Positions 36,897 through 47,545 of a DNA stretch of 64,000 nt are shown here, piece after piece. Made by a program: the position numbers and the translations under genes. The stretch's first letter is position 1, and the number at the start of each line of letters is the position of its first letter. The stretch comes from Lepidodermella squamata (lineage: Eukaryota > Gastrotricha), in assembly GCA_047495785.1 (NCBI GenBank), contig JBLDXI010000055.1, positions 1,798,001-1,862,000 on the forward strand. Reading direction: 5' to 3'. The notes under the pieces are model-generated. The model made no database searches and was not told the DNA's origin. It worked only from the letters and a program-made list of their open reading frames with translations.

Positions 36897-38015
36897 GCCG
36901 GTCATTAGCGGTTAGATCAAGGTTGTTATTTCCTATCGTGACAGTCTGTGAGGCATACGCGAACTGAACCAAATGATGGCGAATTCGAACGCCGTGTATA
37001 GTCGGTGCCTGTTTGTGTTTTATATCTGCTAATTAACGCGTTGTTATGTGCCGTTTTGAATTTTGTTAACGTCGCGTAACAATAATCTTCTCTCATTTTC
37101 GTTTTGTCTTGTCATCGTCATCATTATAGTTGTCACCTTTAGCATTTTCTCCGCATTATTCGATCTGTTCGCTCAACAAATTGACTTTTTTACCAACAGC
37201 AATGACTGGAAAATTCGCCAGTTCGGGTGCGACGTTAGTAAATACATCTAATAGTAATACTATCGTAATAATTATTGCCAATTAACGGAAAAATTATTAT
37301 TGTCGTTATGATGATGTATATTGTGTATTAGCCATCTCATTTTTTTCGAATAACCTGCCTGCCTCTCCGATCAGGCAAAAAACTTTATGCCATTCCGACT
37401 TTTATATCTTGTTAGGTTATATTATCTATGAGAAGTTTCGTTTTTTTCAGTGATAAATTGAGCTGAGACTATTTTAGCCCTGTATTCTTATTATGGTTGT
37501 AAGGTTGAAAAGAAACAAAGTTGGCCTTGTAAATACCGCGAATATTTGCTATCATTTGCTGATTCTCTGACATTTTGCCGCGCTAAGCGATCGATTATAA
37601 ACTGCTAATTGCCGTTTGAAGGCCACTATTCGTAAAAAAAATCGATTTTTTTGTTGATGGGCGAAGAAATGATCATACTGAAGGTCTTTTACTTGTTTAT
37701 CTGTGTCCATACTATCTCGATCGTCGTCGATTTCAAATAATGCTGTCTTGTGCATGTTTCATTTAATAACCTCGACGATGAATTCAACAGCTGGAGGTGA
37801 CATTCAAGGTCATGGGCTAATGATTTTTGATGTCGTCTCATCGTGTTGCTGTTTTCTTGTAACAAATGAATTCGATAAGGTCTTAGACGAGACTGATCAT
37901 TCACAAAATGGATAATAAACGGCTTTTGCGGCCGAATTCATCGTGTTTTCACCTGAGTTTTGATTGAAATTGAAACCTTTCAAATTTGTAGGTTGCCGCA
38001 TGTTAGAAATCTGAT
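36897..38015. other. ARID2 3' flank and intergenic stretch
   Basis: AT-rich sequence with T runs and many short stops. I see no supported gene; frames at 37552-37915 on the two strands mirror each other. Confidence 0.5.
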
Positions 38016-38377
38016 ATGACGAACGTTCCAAGATTATCCCTTGATAGCAGAGCCATCGAGGAAGACATTGCCTTGCTCACTGATTCAGACTGCCTTATCG
38101 AAAGTAAGCTGCAGTTTTGATATTTTCTCGGGATATTTGATAAAGTTGATGTTTAGATTTCTCCCGAAAGGAGTTCGGAGGAGTAGAACAGGACTCCGCC
38201 TTATATGGATTTTACCAGTCCTTATCCACGTTTGTAAAGCGGTACTCTGAGTTACAATCACTACCCAATCAAATTGAGCACGAGAACGGCGAGCTGTCTT
38301 CCCATACAGAGCGGATATCACGCGCTGCTAGCACAATAAATGATATTTTGACTCGAGTTGACCAAACTAAGCGATGA
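38016..38377 (+). CDS. Small coiled-coil protein, 102 aa, family unknown
   Basis: Exons 38016-38103 and 38157-38377 join in frame (53-nt intron, donor AAA|GTAAGC, acceptor TTTAG). The N-terminus is acidic (SRAIEEDIALLTDSDC) and the rest is helical with heptad-like spacing (YGFYQSLSTFVKRYSELQSL; SSHTERISRAASTINDILTR). Size and shape recall subunits of BLOC-1/BORC lysosomal complexes, but I recognise no signature, so this is only a suggestion. The stop is followed at once by AATAAA (38378-38383), and PARN starts 127 bp after the stop on the same strand. Confidence 0.6.
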
Positions 38378-38503
38378 AATAAATTATTATTGACGATAAA
38401 ACATCTGTGTTTTAGAATTTCAATTTGATATTTTATCATGGTCGAAGTGACTTATAAAAGTGAGTGCAAGATGTGATTCAAATATACGTTACACTTCATT
38501 CTA

Positions 38504-40254
38504 ATGTCTGGGTATCTAGATTTTGATGAGATCGACCTTGACAGTTGCTTGAAAGAATGCTCGTTTATTTCAATCGATGGGGAGTTCACCGGACTGCGGT
38601 CGGGCAAGGAGTTCCAAACCAACTTGTTCGATACTGCTGAGCAGCGTTATTACAAGCAGTTGGCTGTTAGTTATTATTGCCTTCTTTTGCATTATAAACA
38701 CATAAGATTTTCCGAAGGGATCTGATGGAATGTTTATGGCTCAAGTGGGCGTGTCGATTTTCAAACATTTGGCTCTGAACGAATGGCGAGTCTCGACATA
38801 CAATTTTCTAATCTCTCCGAAAAATCCCCACTTCTGTGTTCGAGACCGCTACTTCACTTGCCAAACATCAAGCTTGGAGCTGCTTTTCAAATCTGGATTC
38901 AGCTTTGACCGATGCTTCAAGGAAGGCGTGACCTACATCAGCCAAGCCGAAGAGCAGGAATGCCGGAAGAATCTCGAGCAAAGGGCTGCAAGGCGAAACC
39001 TTAGAGCAGAGGCGGGCAACGGCGAGGCTGAAGTGGGTCGCGTTTCCAATAACAAAGCGCCTTGGTGGCAGGCTTTTGAGCAAAATATATGGTATATAAT
39101 ATAAAAGCGTTTTTGAGAAGTTGTTGAAATAAAAGAATACTTTTTTTGTGTACAGCAAAAAGCTGGACGAAGCGCTGCTGAATGGTGTTCGATCTCTGGG
39201 TCTATCTGATTTCACTGACGAGGAACGGTCTGTGCTGCTCCGCGTGATTGAAAAGAAGTACAACGACAAATTCGTCCTTCTTTCAAACTCGGTAGTACTG
39301 CTGAAGGACGCCGAGGACTGGTTGAACGCTCACAAATCTGACCTCGACAACTGTCTCGGATTCACATCTGTGGTGAAAAAGTTGTGTGAGTCAGGCAAGC
39401 CTGTTGTCGGCCACAACATTTACCTCGATCTGATTCACTTGTACCGCCAATTCATCGGGCCACTACCTGATGACTACGAAGAGGCTAAATCAGCGATGCA
39501 CATCGCTTTCCCTCGAATTATCGACACCAAATTGCTGGCTTCGATGGAGCCTTTAAAAGACTGGGTCAACTCGACTGGCCTGCCTGAACTTTACAAGGCC
39601 GTTCAACGGGCGCCATTTAAACAGCCAAAAGTGGACAATGCAGCGTATGGAGCCGGATCGGAGGATCATCTCCACCAGGCTGGTTACGATTCTTACATAA
39701 CTGGTTATGTTTTTATTGTGCTCTCCGACAAATTGTGCCAACTCAAAGGCGAAAAACCAGGCGTGATTCCGTTAGAATCCGCGAGTCTGCAGTCGTACAT
39801 AAACAAGGTTTTCATGTTTCGGTCATGGGATTACAACTTCATTTCACTCGACCGGCGTGATAATGTCCCGAGTCGTAAAAACGTGTTCCATGTCACGTTT
39901 CCCGCTACATTCCGAACTGATAATATCATAGAGCTTTTCAAGCCGTTCGGAAAGGTTCAAATCGGTTGGATTGACGATGTGTCATGTTTCGTCGGGTTGG
40001 TTGATGCTGATCAGGCGTCGTTCGCAGTTAAAAAATTGTGCGGCCATGGAGCTTCTGTACCCGTTGGTGTTTCTGTTAGAGCGTGGGGTAGCGCGTCGGT
40101 TACAAACAAGCGGAAATCTGCGACTGAAACGGAAGATATGCTCGTGGACGATAATCAGCAGCCAGCGGCGGTAGAAGATGGAAGCGTCAAAAAGGCGCGT
40201 AAAAGCGAGGATTCGACAAAAGCCGGTTTGTTCGCCGTGCCGGAACAGTGGTAA
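38504..40254 (+). CDS. PARN: Poly(A)-specific ribonuclease PARN
   Basis: Exons 38504-38665, 38718-39091 and 39156-40254 join in frame to 544 aa (human 639). DEDD-type catalytic residues are visible: D25 and E27 in SIDGEFTGL, Asp in IIDTKLLAS (about 301), and the HxxGYD motif DHLHQAGYDSYITG (about 352). The cap-binding RRM lies at about 400-475, with HVTFPATF, FGKVQIGWIDD (the Trp that stacks on the cap) and CFVGLVDADQ. A short basic, acidic and disordered tail ends LFAVPEQW, matching the conserved FxVPxxW end. The enzyme removes poly(A) and trims 3' ends of small nuclear, nucleolar and telomerase RNAs. AATAAA is at 40318, 77 bp before the next gene. Confidence 0.96.
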
Positions 40255-40399
40255 CGGTTAACGCGAAATGTTGTTGGTCAATTCAGCTATGTTTTTATTT
40301 GTTTATCATTCCACTCGAATAAAGTTTCGGACAAATCTGGCTCAATGAACATGTAAACCTATTTTTTTCATACCAAGATAGATAATTTTATCTTTGATA

Positions 40400-41601
40400 A
40401 TGACCGAGACAGTCGCGGCTACGGAAACCTTGGAAGTTTCTGTGATATCTGTAGCGACGACTTGTGCTACAAATAAAATGCTGGACGAATCTCAGGAGGC
40501 GAAGCGGAAGAAGAAGCCGCGACACCGCAACCGCCGGCTGTACTCTGACATACTTCGGCAGATGGAATTTTATTTTTCGGATGCGAATTTGCACAAGGAC
40601 AAGTTCTTGAAAGAGCTGTTGCCCCCTGATGGCTGGGTCGCAGTCGATGTTTTCGCCGATTTCAAGAAAATACAGGCCATTACCACTGATAAACGCGTGC
40701 TGGCACGCGCCCTTTCGAAATCAACCGTGCTCGAGTTGTCTGAAGATGGCAAAAAAGTGCGCCGTAGAATAGCCTTCTCTCCTCCAAGCCAGGCGGAAGT
40801 CGACGAGCGCACCATATACCTGGTTGGCATTTCTTTTCATGAGACATGAACCTCCAACCTAATTTTTGGCCTATTTTTCAGGAACCGCTTCCTATTGATG
40901 CCGATCACACTTACGTAACAAATGCTCTCAAAGCATGTGGAGGCCGCGTCCTGTACGTTTCGTTGCCGCGGTTCAAGAAGTCGGGCCAACTGAAAGGCTT
41001 CGCGTTCGTCGAATTTGACTCGGCCGAAACCGCGTCGAAAGCCTGCGATCTATTCTCACCATCGCGTATGCCGAGCGACGCTGCAGCACCAATACCCCAG
41101 CTCGGCAAATTCCCCCACTCGAACAAAACCATCGAATCGCTGAAGCGGCGCAGTTGCGAAACAAAAGTCGAAGTAACCTTAGTTTCGGCCACAAAAGAAG
41201 TCGCTTCTGATGGGCCTGCTAAAACTGCTGAAAAGAATGGGGCACCCAAGACGGCTCGCAATCGGGCAAATTCGAGTTCCAACGAGGCCCCTCAACCTGA
41301 AGGCGGCAATGGGAATAAATTTTGGGTGATTTCCAAGCAACGTTGGCTGGAATTGAAAAACGAATATCTAACCCTGCAAAAGCAGCGAATCACAGCGCTC
41401 AAGCAGGTCGTTGAGGGGAAAAATCCTTGCGCCGAGCCGTTGACCACCGCCGACGCAAATGTCGCGAAACCGGCTCCTGTGAAGCGAAAATTGATCCCTG
41501 AAGTCAAGTCAAGCGATGCTAACAAACCGAAGCATATAAAATTTGACGACGACAGCGACCATGGCGAAAGCAATCACAGTGAAAAACAACTTGACCTCTA
41601 A
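40400..41601 (+). CDS. LARP7: LARP7-like La-related protein without the C-terminal xRRM
   Basis: Exons 40400-40822 and 40882-41601 join in frame (59-nt intron) to 380 aa, shorter than vertebrate LARP7 (about 580). The La motif (about 35-115) reads LYSDILRQMEFYFSDANLHK, then DKFLKELLP. RRM1 (about 138-215) shows RTIYL and the RNP1-like block KGFAFVEFDSAE. A second conserved block typical of LARP7 is FWVISKQRWLELKNEYLTLQ. After it the protein goes directly through a Lys/Pro-rich linker to KPKHIKFDDD, which matches the extreme C-terminal KHIRF motif of LARP7; the intervening xRRM is absent. The family binds the 3' oligo(U) end of 7SK and U6 RNA. AATAAA is at 41685. Confidence 0.88.
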
Positions 41602-41823
41602 AGTTCTCTTTTATCGATAAAGTTCGAATTGACAGTGATGTCACGAAATCGTCATTATTATTTGTGTTTCATAAACATTTCTCAAATAAATAAAACCAGT
41701 GGCTCATGTTTTATTTTCAACGGTATTGAACGCATTTTGCAGTGGTAATCAGAAGGTGCTACTTAATATTCAGATGCCATCAAAATTTGTTGGAAAAATT
41801 AAAAATAAATGGATTTGATTTAT

Positions 41824-41843
41824 CCCCCCCCCCTTCCCCCCCC
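41824..41843. repeat. Poly(C) tract
   Basis: Ten C, TT, then eight C lie in the 3' flank of the LARP7-like gene, about 220 bp past the stop. It is a homopolymer tract prone to length errors. Confidence 0.9.
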
Positions 41844-41920
41844 ATCTTACACTATTTGCTCAATTTTTTTTATGGATTTTCTTGCGCGGAGCTAAGAATG
41901 TCCTAGTTTAAAAACATCTC

Positions 41921-42231
41921 ATGAATATATTGGGTGTGACTTTTTTCATCCGACAACCAAAAGTGTGACTGAACTCATCCGACATGAAAATACCGATTTT
42001 CTCGTATTTCCCGACTTTTCCGTAGGAAAGTACCCCTTTTATGCACCCTAATTTGGCCCCTGAACCGGCAGAATTTTATGGGGAAAGATTTATGGCGATC
42101 CCAGTTGTCAATTTTTTACTTAATTTTTTGAAAATATGAAAAAGCAAGTCGGTAGGTTTTAGTCACATTTTTGGTTGTCGGATGAAATACGACATCGGTC
42201 GGATAACAAAAGTTTTCCCCAATATATTCAT
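41921..42231. mobile_element. MITE, 311 bp, long inverted repeats
   Basis: Both ends begin ATGAATATATTGGG on their inward strand. Inside, GTATTTCATCCGACAACCAA on one arm pairs with TTTTTCATCCGACAACCAAA on the other, and both arms continue to GTGACT. The right arm carries an extra ATCCGACC copy, so the arms are partly duplicated. There is no coding capacity. The element could fold into a long hairpin. The exact outer limit and target duplication are unclear. Confidence 0.7.
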
Positions 42232-42861
42232 ATTCTTAAAAAATTTTCCACTTCCATTTGAGCTATTTTTGGAGCTCATGTAAAGGGCATCATTCCGCTC
42301 CGTTTTCCAGCAAAACTACATGCCGCACGTGCTCGAAACTCATGACAAGTCATATCTATCCCACCGTGCGGTTCTTTTGGCTGTCACTGTATGATAAATT
42401 CAAGGGAACTGAAGGCCAGACACCAATAGCTTCCAAAACCAAGCTCCATCCTTAGGCTTAAGTTGATCGATATGATATGGTATGGTCAGAAGGTGGACAG
42501 TGCACTCTATGCAGTCTAAAGTAATGAAAACATGAAGCAGCATCAAGCCCTGACAATAGGGCATATCGATCGAAACATTCGACTCGTACACACCATCCGT
42601 CGGACGCAATTGATTTTTGGTTGCGGTGGTTTAGTACTAGCGTAAAAAAAGCTCGAGTCGTGATGAGTTTGATGTTAGATTGTGCGCGGTGCTTGGTAAC
42701 AACTGCCAGGTGGTCGTGTGTTTTTATTCGTTCATTCTTTGGTAGTGTAGCTAAACATTGCGCGACGCAATGCTATGAAATACTCGCGGCAGCGCCGATT
42801 GCCGCTTTCGCTTTTGCTGTAAGTGAAACCATCAGCCTGTCTTTGCCGGTTGCAAGTAAAA
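42232..42861. other. Region upstream of the ARM-TIR gene
   Basis: No separate gene is supported. An open frame continues upstream from the ARM-TIR start for a short distance, with a GCAAG|TAAAA junction near 42856, so an extra 5' exon cannot be excluded. Confidence 0.4.
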
Positions 42862-44908
42862 ATGGTTAACGAGACTGCAACGAACATCATTAGGACGGAC
42901 ATGCTGTTTGCGCAGCGGGTTAGGATGCCTCAAGTAAAGAATAACTCCGTGGTGGCCGCCACGATTTTCGAAGACGCGACAGAGGAACAGAAAGGCTTAC
43001 ATGGCATGGCTTTGCGAGAAAATAATTTGATCAAGAGCATCGACGATGGTTTGCATATTTGAAAATTATTTCATTTTCAAAGTAATAGCTATCGCTTTCT
43101 AGCCATCAATGAAACGCACAATCGCGTATCGGTGCTTAGAACGACAGTCGCCAGTGGTCATTTGGCAACAGTGATTAGCGAACAGGCTCACTTAGCTAAC
43201 CGATTAATTAATCAGTCTTACCGTGATTGGGAACGCCAACCTGATTTTATTCAGCAGGTCATCACTGCACTTTGCAACGCAAAATATCCAGGTGAGCCGG
43301 CAGAATCGAATGCATATCGCAATAATTGAATCGCTTCGGGTCGCTCTAAAATACAAATTTTTTATTTGCATGTTTCTTCCTTTCAGCTCTTGCTGTCAAC
43401 TTGATAGAGAAGCTATATCAACGTGGTTATGCAACAGACGAAGCAAGTGAAAGATTCTCGCGGAATGTATTCGGAACCCTGATGAATTTTACCGACAAGT
43501 CTGACCAGTTCAGAGAAGCATTAGGAGAGACTGGCTTGATTGAGGTGCTCATCGAATCCCTTCATAATAAGGACAAATTCATGGCTGCGATTTCGAAAAA
43601 TCCGGTAAGATTTCCATCAAAGATTTTAGAAAATTATTGTACACGCCGATCTATTTAGAAAAACGAGGACTTTTTACGATTTTCCCTCGCCGTGCTACAC
43701 AATTTGGCTCGTAATCCAGACCTCAAAAACAAATTTCTGTCTCTTGACGCGACACTGGTATCGTCTTGACATATTTTTTAATGTATAAAGATTAACGAGA
43801 AACATGACAGATTCTGAGTAATTATCTCGACTACAACAACGATTACGTTCAATGCATCTCACTGCTCAGCGTTGTTCAAGTATTGAGCGACACCCCGGAT
43901 GCCAATGTCTGGGCTACTCAACGGGGCTTTGTAGACACTCTTGTGGACTATTGCCAGAGCGCGATTATGAGCAATGACCGTCGTTGCCGGGGCATGCATG
44001 TCGAAGAGTTGGCCGAAGGTCTTTGCTTATTGGCCGTAGCAAAAACGTTTAAAGAAAAACTCATTCAGCACCAAAAGATAGTTGCCGTGCTGAAAAATCT
44101 GCTGTCTAGCCTTGATTCGTCTTTCCTTGAGCAAAGCCGTGGCGTTGAGTTGGCATGGCAGTTGAGTTTTTCAGAGGCTGGAAAAGAGACAGTCCAGAGT
44201 CATTGTATGGAGTACTTGAAAAACCTAGCTCAGACCTCGTCAACAGGAGAGATGGCTCAATCTGTCCGAAGGAACGCTGCAAAAGCAGTGGCATATATCG
44301 AACATTGGGACAAGTGGAACCCGAAACCAGTCGTCGTACCCGAACAAAACGGCCATCAAAGTCTCAACTCTACAAACGATTCGACAACACTTCTTGTGGC
44401 AACCAAGCAATCTGTCACAAGCTCTCATTCACAGAAGCCAACCGCTAACACCAAAGGTCACGTATTTTTGAGTTATTGCCACCGGCAGCAAGAACTGGTA
44501 ATCAGAGTTTACGAACGGCTACTAGCCAAGGGAATGAGCAATTTGTGGATCGATTTTAAAAACCTGGGTAACGACTGGATCGATGGCATGGCAAAGGGTA
44601 TCGAAAATGCATCTGTCGTCGTAATTTTTTTCTCTGAGGCTTATAAGCTATCAAGCAATTGCAAGGCCGAGGCCGAGTATGCATTTGCGTTAAAAAAACG
44701 CATCGTCCCGGTGAAGGTGCAACCCGGCTACTCAGCTGACGGATGGTTAGGAATCATTGTTCAGCGATTGTTTTGGCTGGAAATGACGCTACCCATTAGT
44801 AACGAATCATTTGATAAGCTGGTATCTGAAATCAAATCGGCTCGCAACCAGCGAACAAATTCGGCCAGCGACGCAAATGGCCGGACAAAATGCTGCTCCA
44901 TTTCTTAA
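42862..44908 (+). CDS. Armadillo-repeat TIR-domain protein (ARM-TIR, not SARM1)
   Basis: Exons 42862-43048, 43103-43291, 43387-43604, 43659-43757 and 43811-44908 join in frame to 596 aa. Residues 1-400 are armadillo-like helices (for example FLRFSLAVLHNLARNPDLKN; LEQSRGVELAWQLSFSEAG). A Ser/Thr/Asn-rich linker leads to a TIR domain at about 447-575: HVFLSYCHRQQELVIRVYER, LWIDFKNLGNDWIDGMAKGI, ENASVVVIFFSEAYKLSSNC, and a Glu-containing helix KAEAEYAFALKKRIVPV in the place of the NADase Glu of SARM1. No SAM domains are present between ARM and TIR, so it belongs to the ARM-TIR proteins found in several invertebrates. The protein ends KCCSIS, a possible CaaX prenylation box with a neighbouring Cys. 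Signalling or NAD cleavage is inferred, not shown. Confidence 0.85.
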
Positions 44909-45069
44909 TCAATCGTTATTTATCATTTTTAGCCATTTTTCATGATGAGAAAGTAAACAGAAGATTACAATAGCGCCATTTTATTGTGTAACAAACTATT
45001 AATTTTGCTTCAATCCTGGTGTTCCTTATATATGAACGTATCATAGCATATGAAAGCAGCAAATCAGGT

Positions 45070-47344
45070 TCACTCGAGCTCGTCATGATCGGGATTGCGC
45101 GCATGCGCTTCGTCTTCACTGGAATCCGTCAAATCATTCAGATCAAAGCGCTCTTGAGGCTCGTTAGGCTGTTGCTGCGCTGGTGCATCAAACGGCGGAG
45201 GCTCGAGATGCAGACCTGCCAACACCCCACGGAATGCTTGAATGAAGTTGTCAAACCGAAGCTGCATTTGATTCTGAAAGCAAATCAGTGTAACTTCCCA
45301 CCATTAAGTATCTAAAACTATGTGTTACCTGTTCAGTCGGGTTGTAGTTGGGAAGAAGCGATGCGAAGAAGGACGCAAATAGGTCCAGGGGCGACGAAGC
45401 TTCTGAATTCGCCCCGCGACCACGTCTCGGATTTTGCCGCGTATATGTCCAGATGGCGTCGGGTGGCGGCAAAGGGTCGTAAGAAAACATGGCGGCTGTG
45501 AAAGGCAGTTCGCTGGAGACGAAACCAATGGGTTCGCGGTGGCCGGCCAGCACTAAATGTCGCAATACATTTCGGCCGCAAGGCATCCTGAAAGCCGAGA
45601 GCGCCTTCTCTCTCACCGCCTGGCGGTTAGCCTCATGAGCTGGGTGACTTTCAACGAACTCAGCTACAACAGATTCAAGCCACTTTAAAGTGTCCATGTC
45701 CTTCCAAATTGAACCACAACGAATGACGTATAGTGACTGTAGCGCTTTAAGGCCGTTTGGCTCATCTTTAGCATCTTGTTGCGAAGCTACAAACCATTTA
45801 CAAGCAGCCAGTTTGCTGTCCGGTTTGACCGAACACGATTCAAGGAGGGGAATTAGCACACTTGGAAACCGGGTAAGGGCGTCAAACATCAAGTTCTTTG
45901 CAGTTGCGAGGATTGAGTCAGCCGAGGCGTTTGGCACGTGCGGTTTCGAGAACGCAGATGCCGCCGCCGCCGCTGAATTGGTACTGGGCGCCAGGGTCGA
46001 AAGGCGATAGCAAGCCAGTGGAATTGAGTACGCGAAGTTAGGCAGCCAGTCCAGGCTTTTCTCGCGCCACAATTCGTCGTAAATTCCGATAAGTTCAGCG
46101 TAGCACGTTGCTCGAAGGGCGTAAAAGTCAATAAATAACAATGCACACATTGGATCGCGGCGGAAGTCAAGGCTTAGAAGCAGCTTGCTGAGTTCGAACG
46201 ACGTTCGGGTGCAGCCTTTCCGGCCGAGCAGGATGACGTGGCGGAACAGGGCAAGATAGAATGACCGGCTTTCGAAGTACCGGAAATCAAGAACTCGAGA
46301 GCCAAGCCGGGTCAAAATGAAGTTGTGGTGCAAGCTCGCCTCCATCGCATAGACGGCTCGCTCGACCAGGTCGGCGGCTGACTGCGGGTCGTCGGCAGTC
46401 AGGCAAAGTTCGGCCAACTGCAGCAATGTATCGATATGGTATGGATATTTTCGATGAACTGCCGCGATTTCATCGGGTGACAGCGATTCAACGGCAGTCC
46501 AGAACTCTTGTTGGGCCTGGAAAGAACAAAATATAATAACAAATACGCTAATTAAGACATTATTGGCTTTACTGCAGCGTAAGCGTTATCGTGTTCAAAA
46601 GTGTAAGTTGGCAGGCTCGAACTGCTAGCCGTTGTTGAATTTGCATCGACCTGTCGCATTGAAAGACCAGTCCTATTCAGCAATGGCCAGTTCGGCCTCG
46701 GTGTTATCAGCTTAGTTACTGCGATTCTGCGCTGAGCGCCAGAACGATGCCCGCGAGGTAAGTTTGTCGGACCCGCAACTTGCGTTCCAAAGCGGTACCT
46801 TACCTCCTGCGCAGAGTTGAGAAACTTCGGATTCAGCGAGAGAGGGTCTTTCACAGCCAGTCCGAACAGGTTGCACAAAGTTTGGCTGCGCGATGACGAC
46901 AACGATGAGTCAATATTTCGGACCACGTTGTCATTGAAATATTCGCTGTTAGATGACGTGTATGAAGCTGCAGCGGCCTCGGCCGCAGCGATTTCCAAGA
47001 AATCATCATCAGTCATCGGCTTTGCACTGCTGAGTTCTTTTTTGGCCGCTTTCTGCTTAGCCTTTTTCTTTTTCTTTTTCGCAGCTTTTTGCGCTTGTTG
47101 GCTGCTCTCATCCTCCTCTTTTTCGCTATCATCTTCAAGCAAGTCATCACCGTCGGGAAGCTGCGAAAATAGGCAAAAGTACCGCATGGCGGTCATTTAT
47201 CAAGTTGTTACTTACAATATCGAATTTATTGGCTATGGGCTTTTCCGGAGCAACCTCTACGGGTTCGTCGCCGTCAGTACTGTCATGTTCACCATCCAAA
47301 GGCGAAGACGCTGCCTGCATACGCCGCAGAGCACGAGTTGACAT
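45070..47344 (-). CDS. TCF25: TCF25/NULP1 (Rqc1-type ribosome quality control factor)
   Basis: Exons 47344-47216, 47160-46573, 46516-45329 and 45273-45070 join in frame to 702 aa (human 676). The start MSTRALRRMQ matches the family. An acidic then Lys-rich region (KAAKKKKKKAKQKAAKKE) leads to the core: LLQLAELCLTADDPQSAADL, RSFYLALFRHVILLGRKGC, LLLSLDFRRDPMCALLFIDF, LPNFAYSIPLACYRLS, SVLIPLLESCSVKPD, and YDPLPPPDAIWTYTR. The SLLPNYNP motif and an acidic C-terminus close it. Yeast Rqc1, its relative, acts in ubiquitin tagging of stalled ribosomal products. The 3' end faces the ARM-TIR gene, 161 bp away, tail to tail. CRYL1 ends 201 bp upstream on the same strand. Confidence 0.96.
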
Positions 47345-47545
47345 TTTTATAGCAAAATAAACCTTGGTAAAGTCAATTCCAGAATACATGTTTAGAATAC
47401 ATCAATGTTTAGAATACATCAACTGATTGCTATATAAATTAAGGTGGCACCATTATCAGCGTTTTAAATGGAAAGCGCAAATCAGGAAGGAATGCTCAAA
47501 TCTCAAAAATAATCAATGTTTGGTTCAATTTGTCGCCCTTAAATT

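Noticed and set aside
42862-44908. Calling the ARM-TIR gene SARM1
   Set aside because: There are no SAM domains between the armadillo part and the TIR, and the TIR sequence fits the invertebrate ARM-TIR group better.
46817-47341. 174-codon open frame on the plus strand
   Set aside because: It lies opposite the Lys-rich and acidic TCF25 exons, whose composition opens the other strand; it has no motif of its own.
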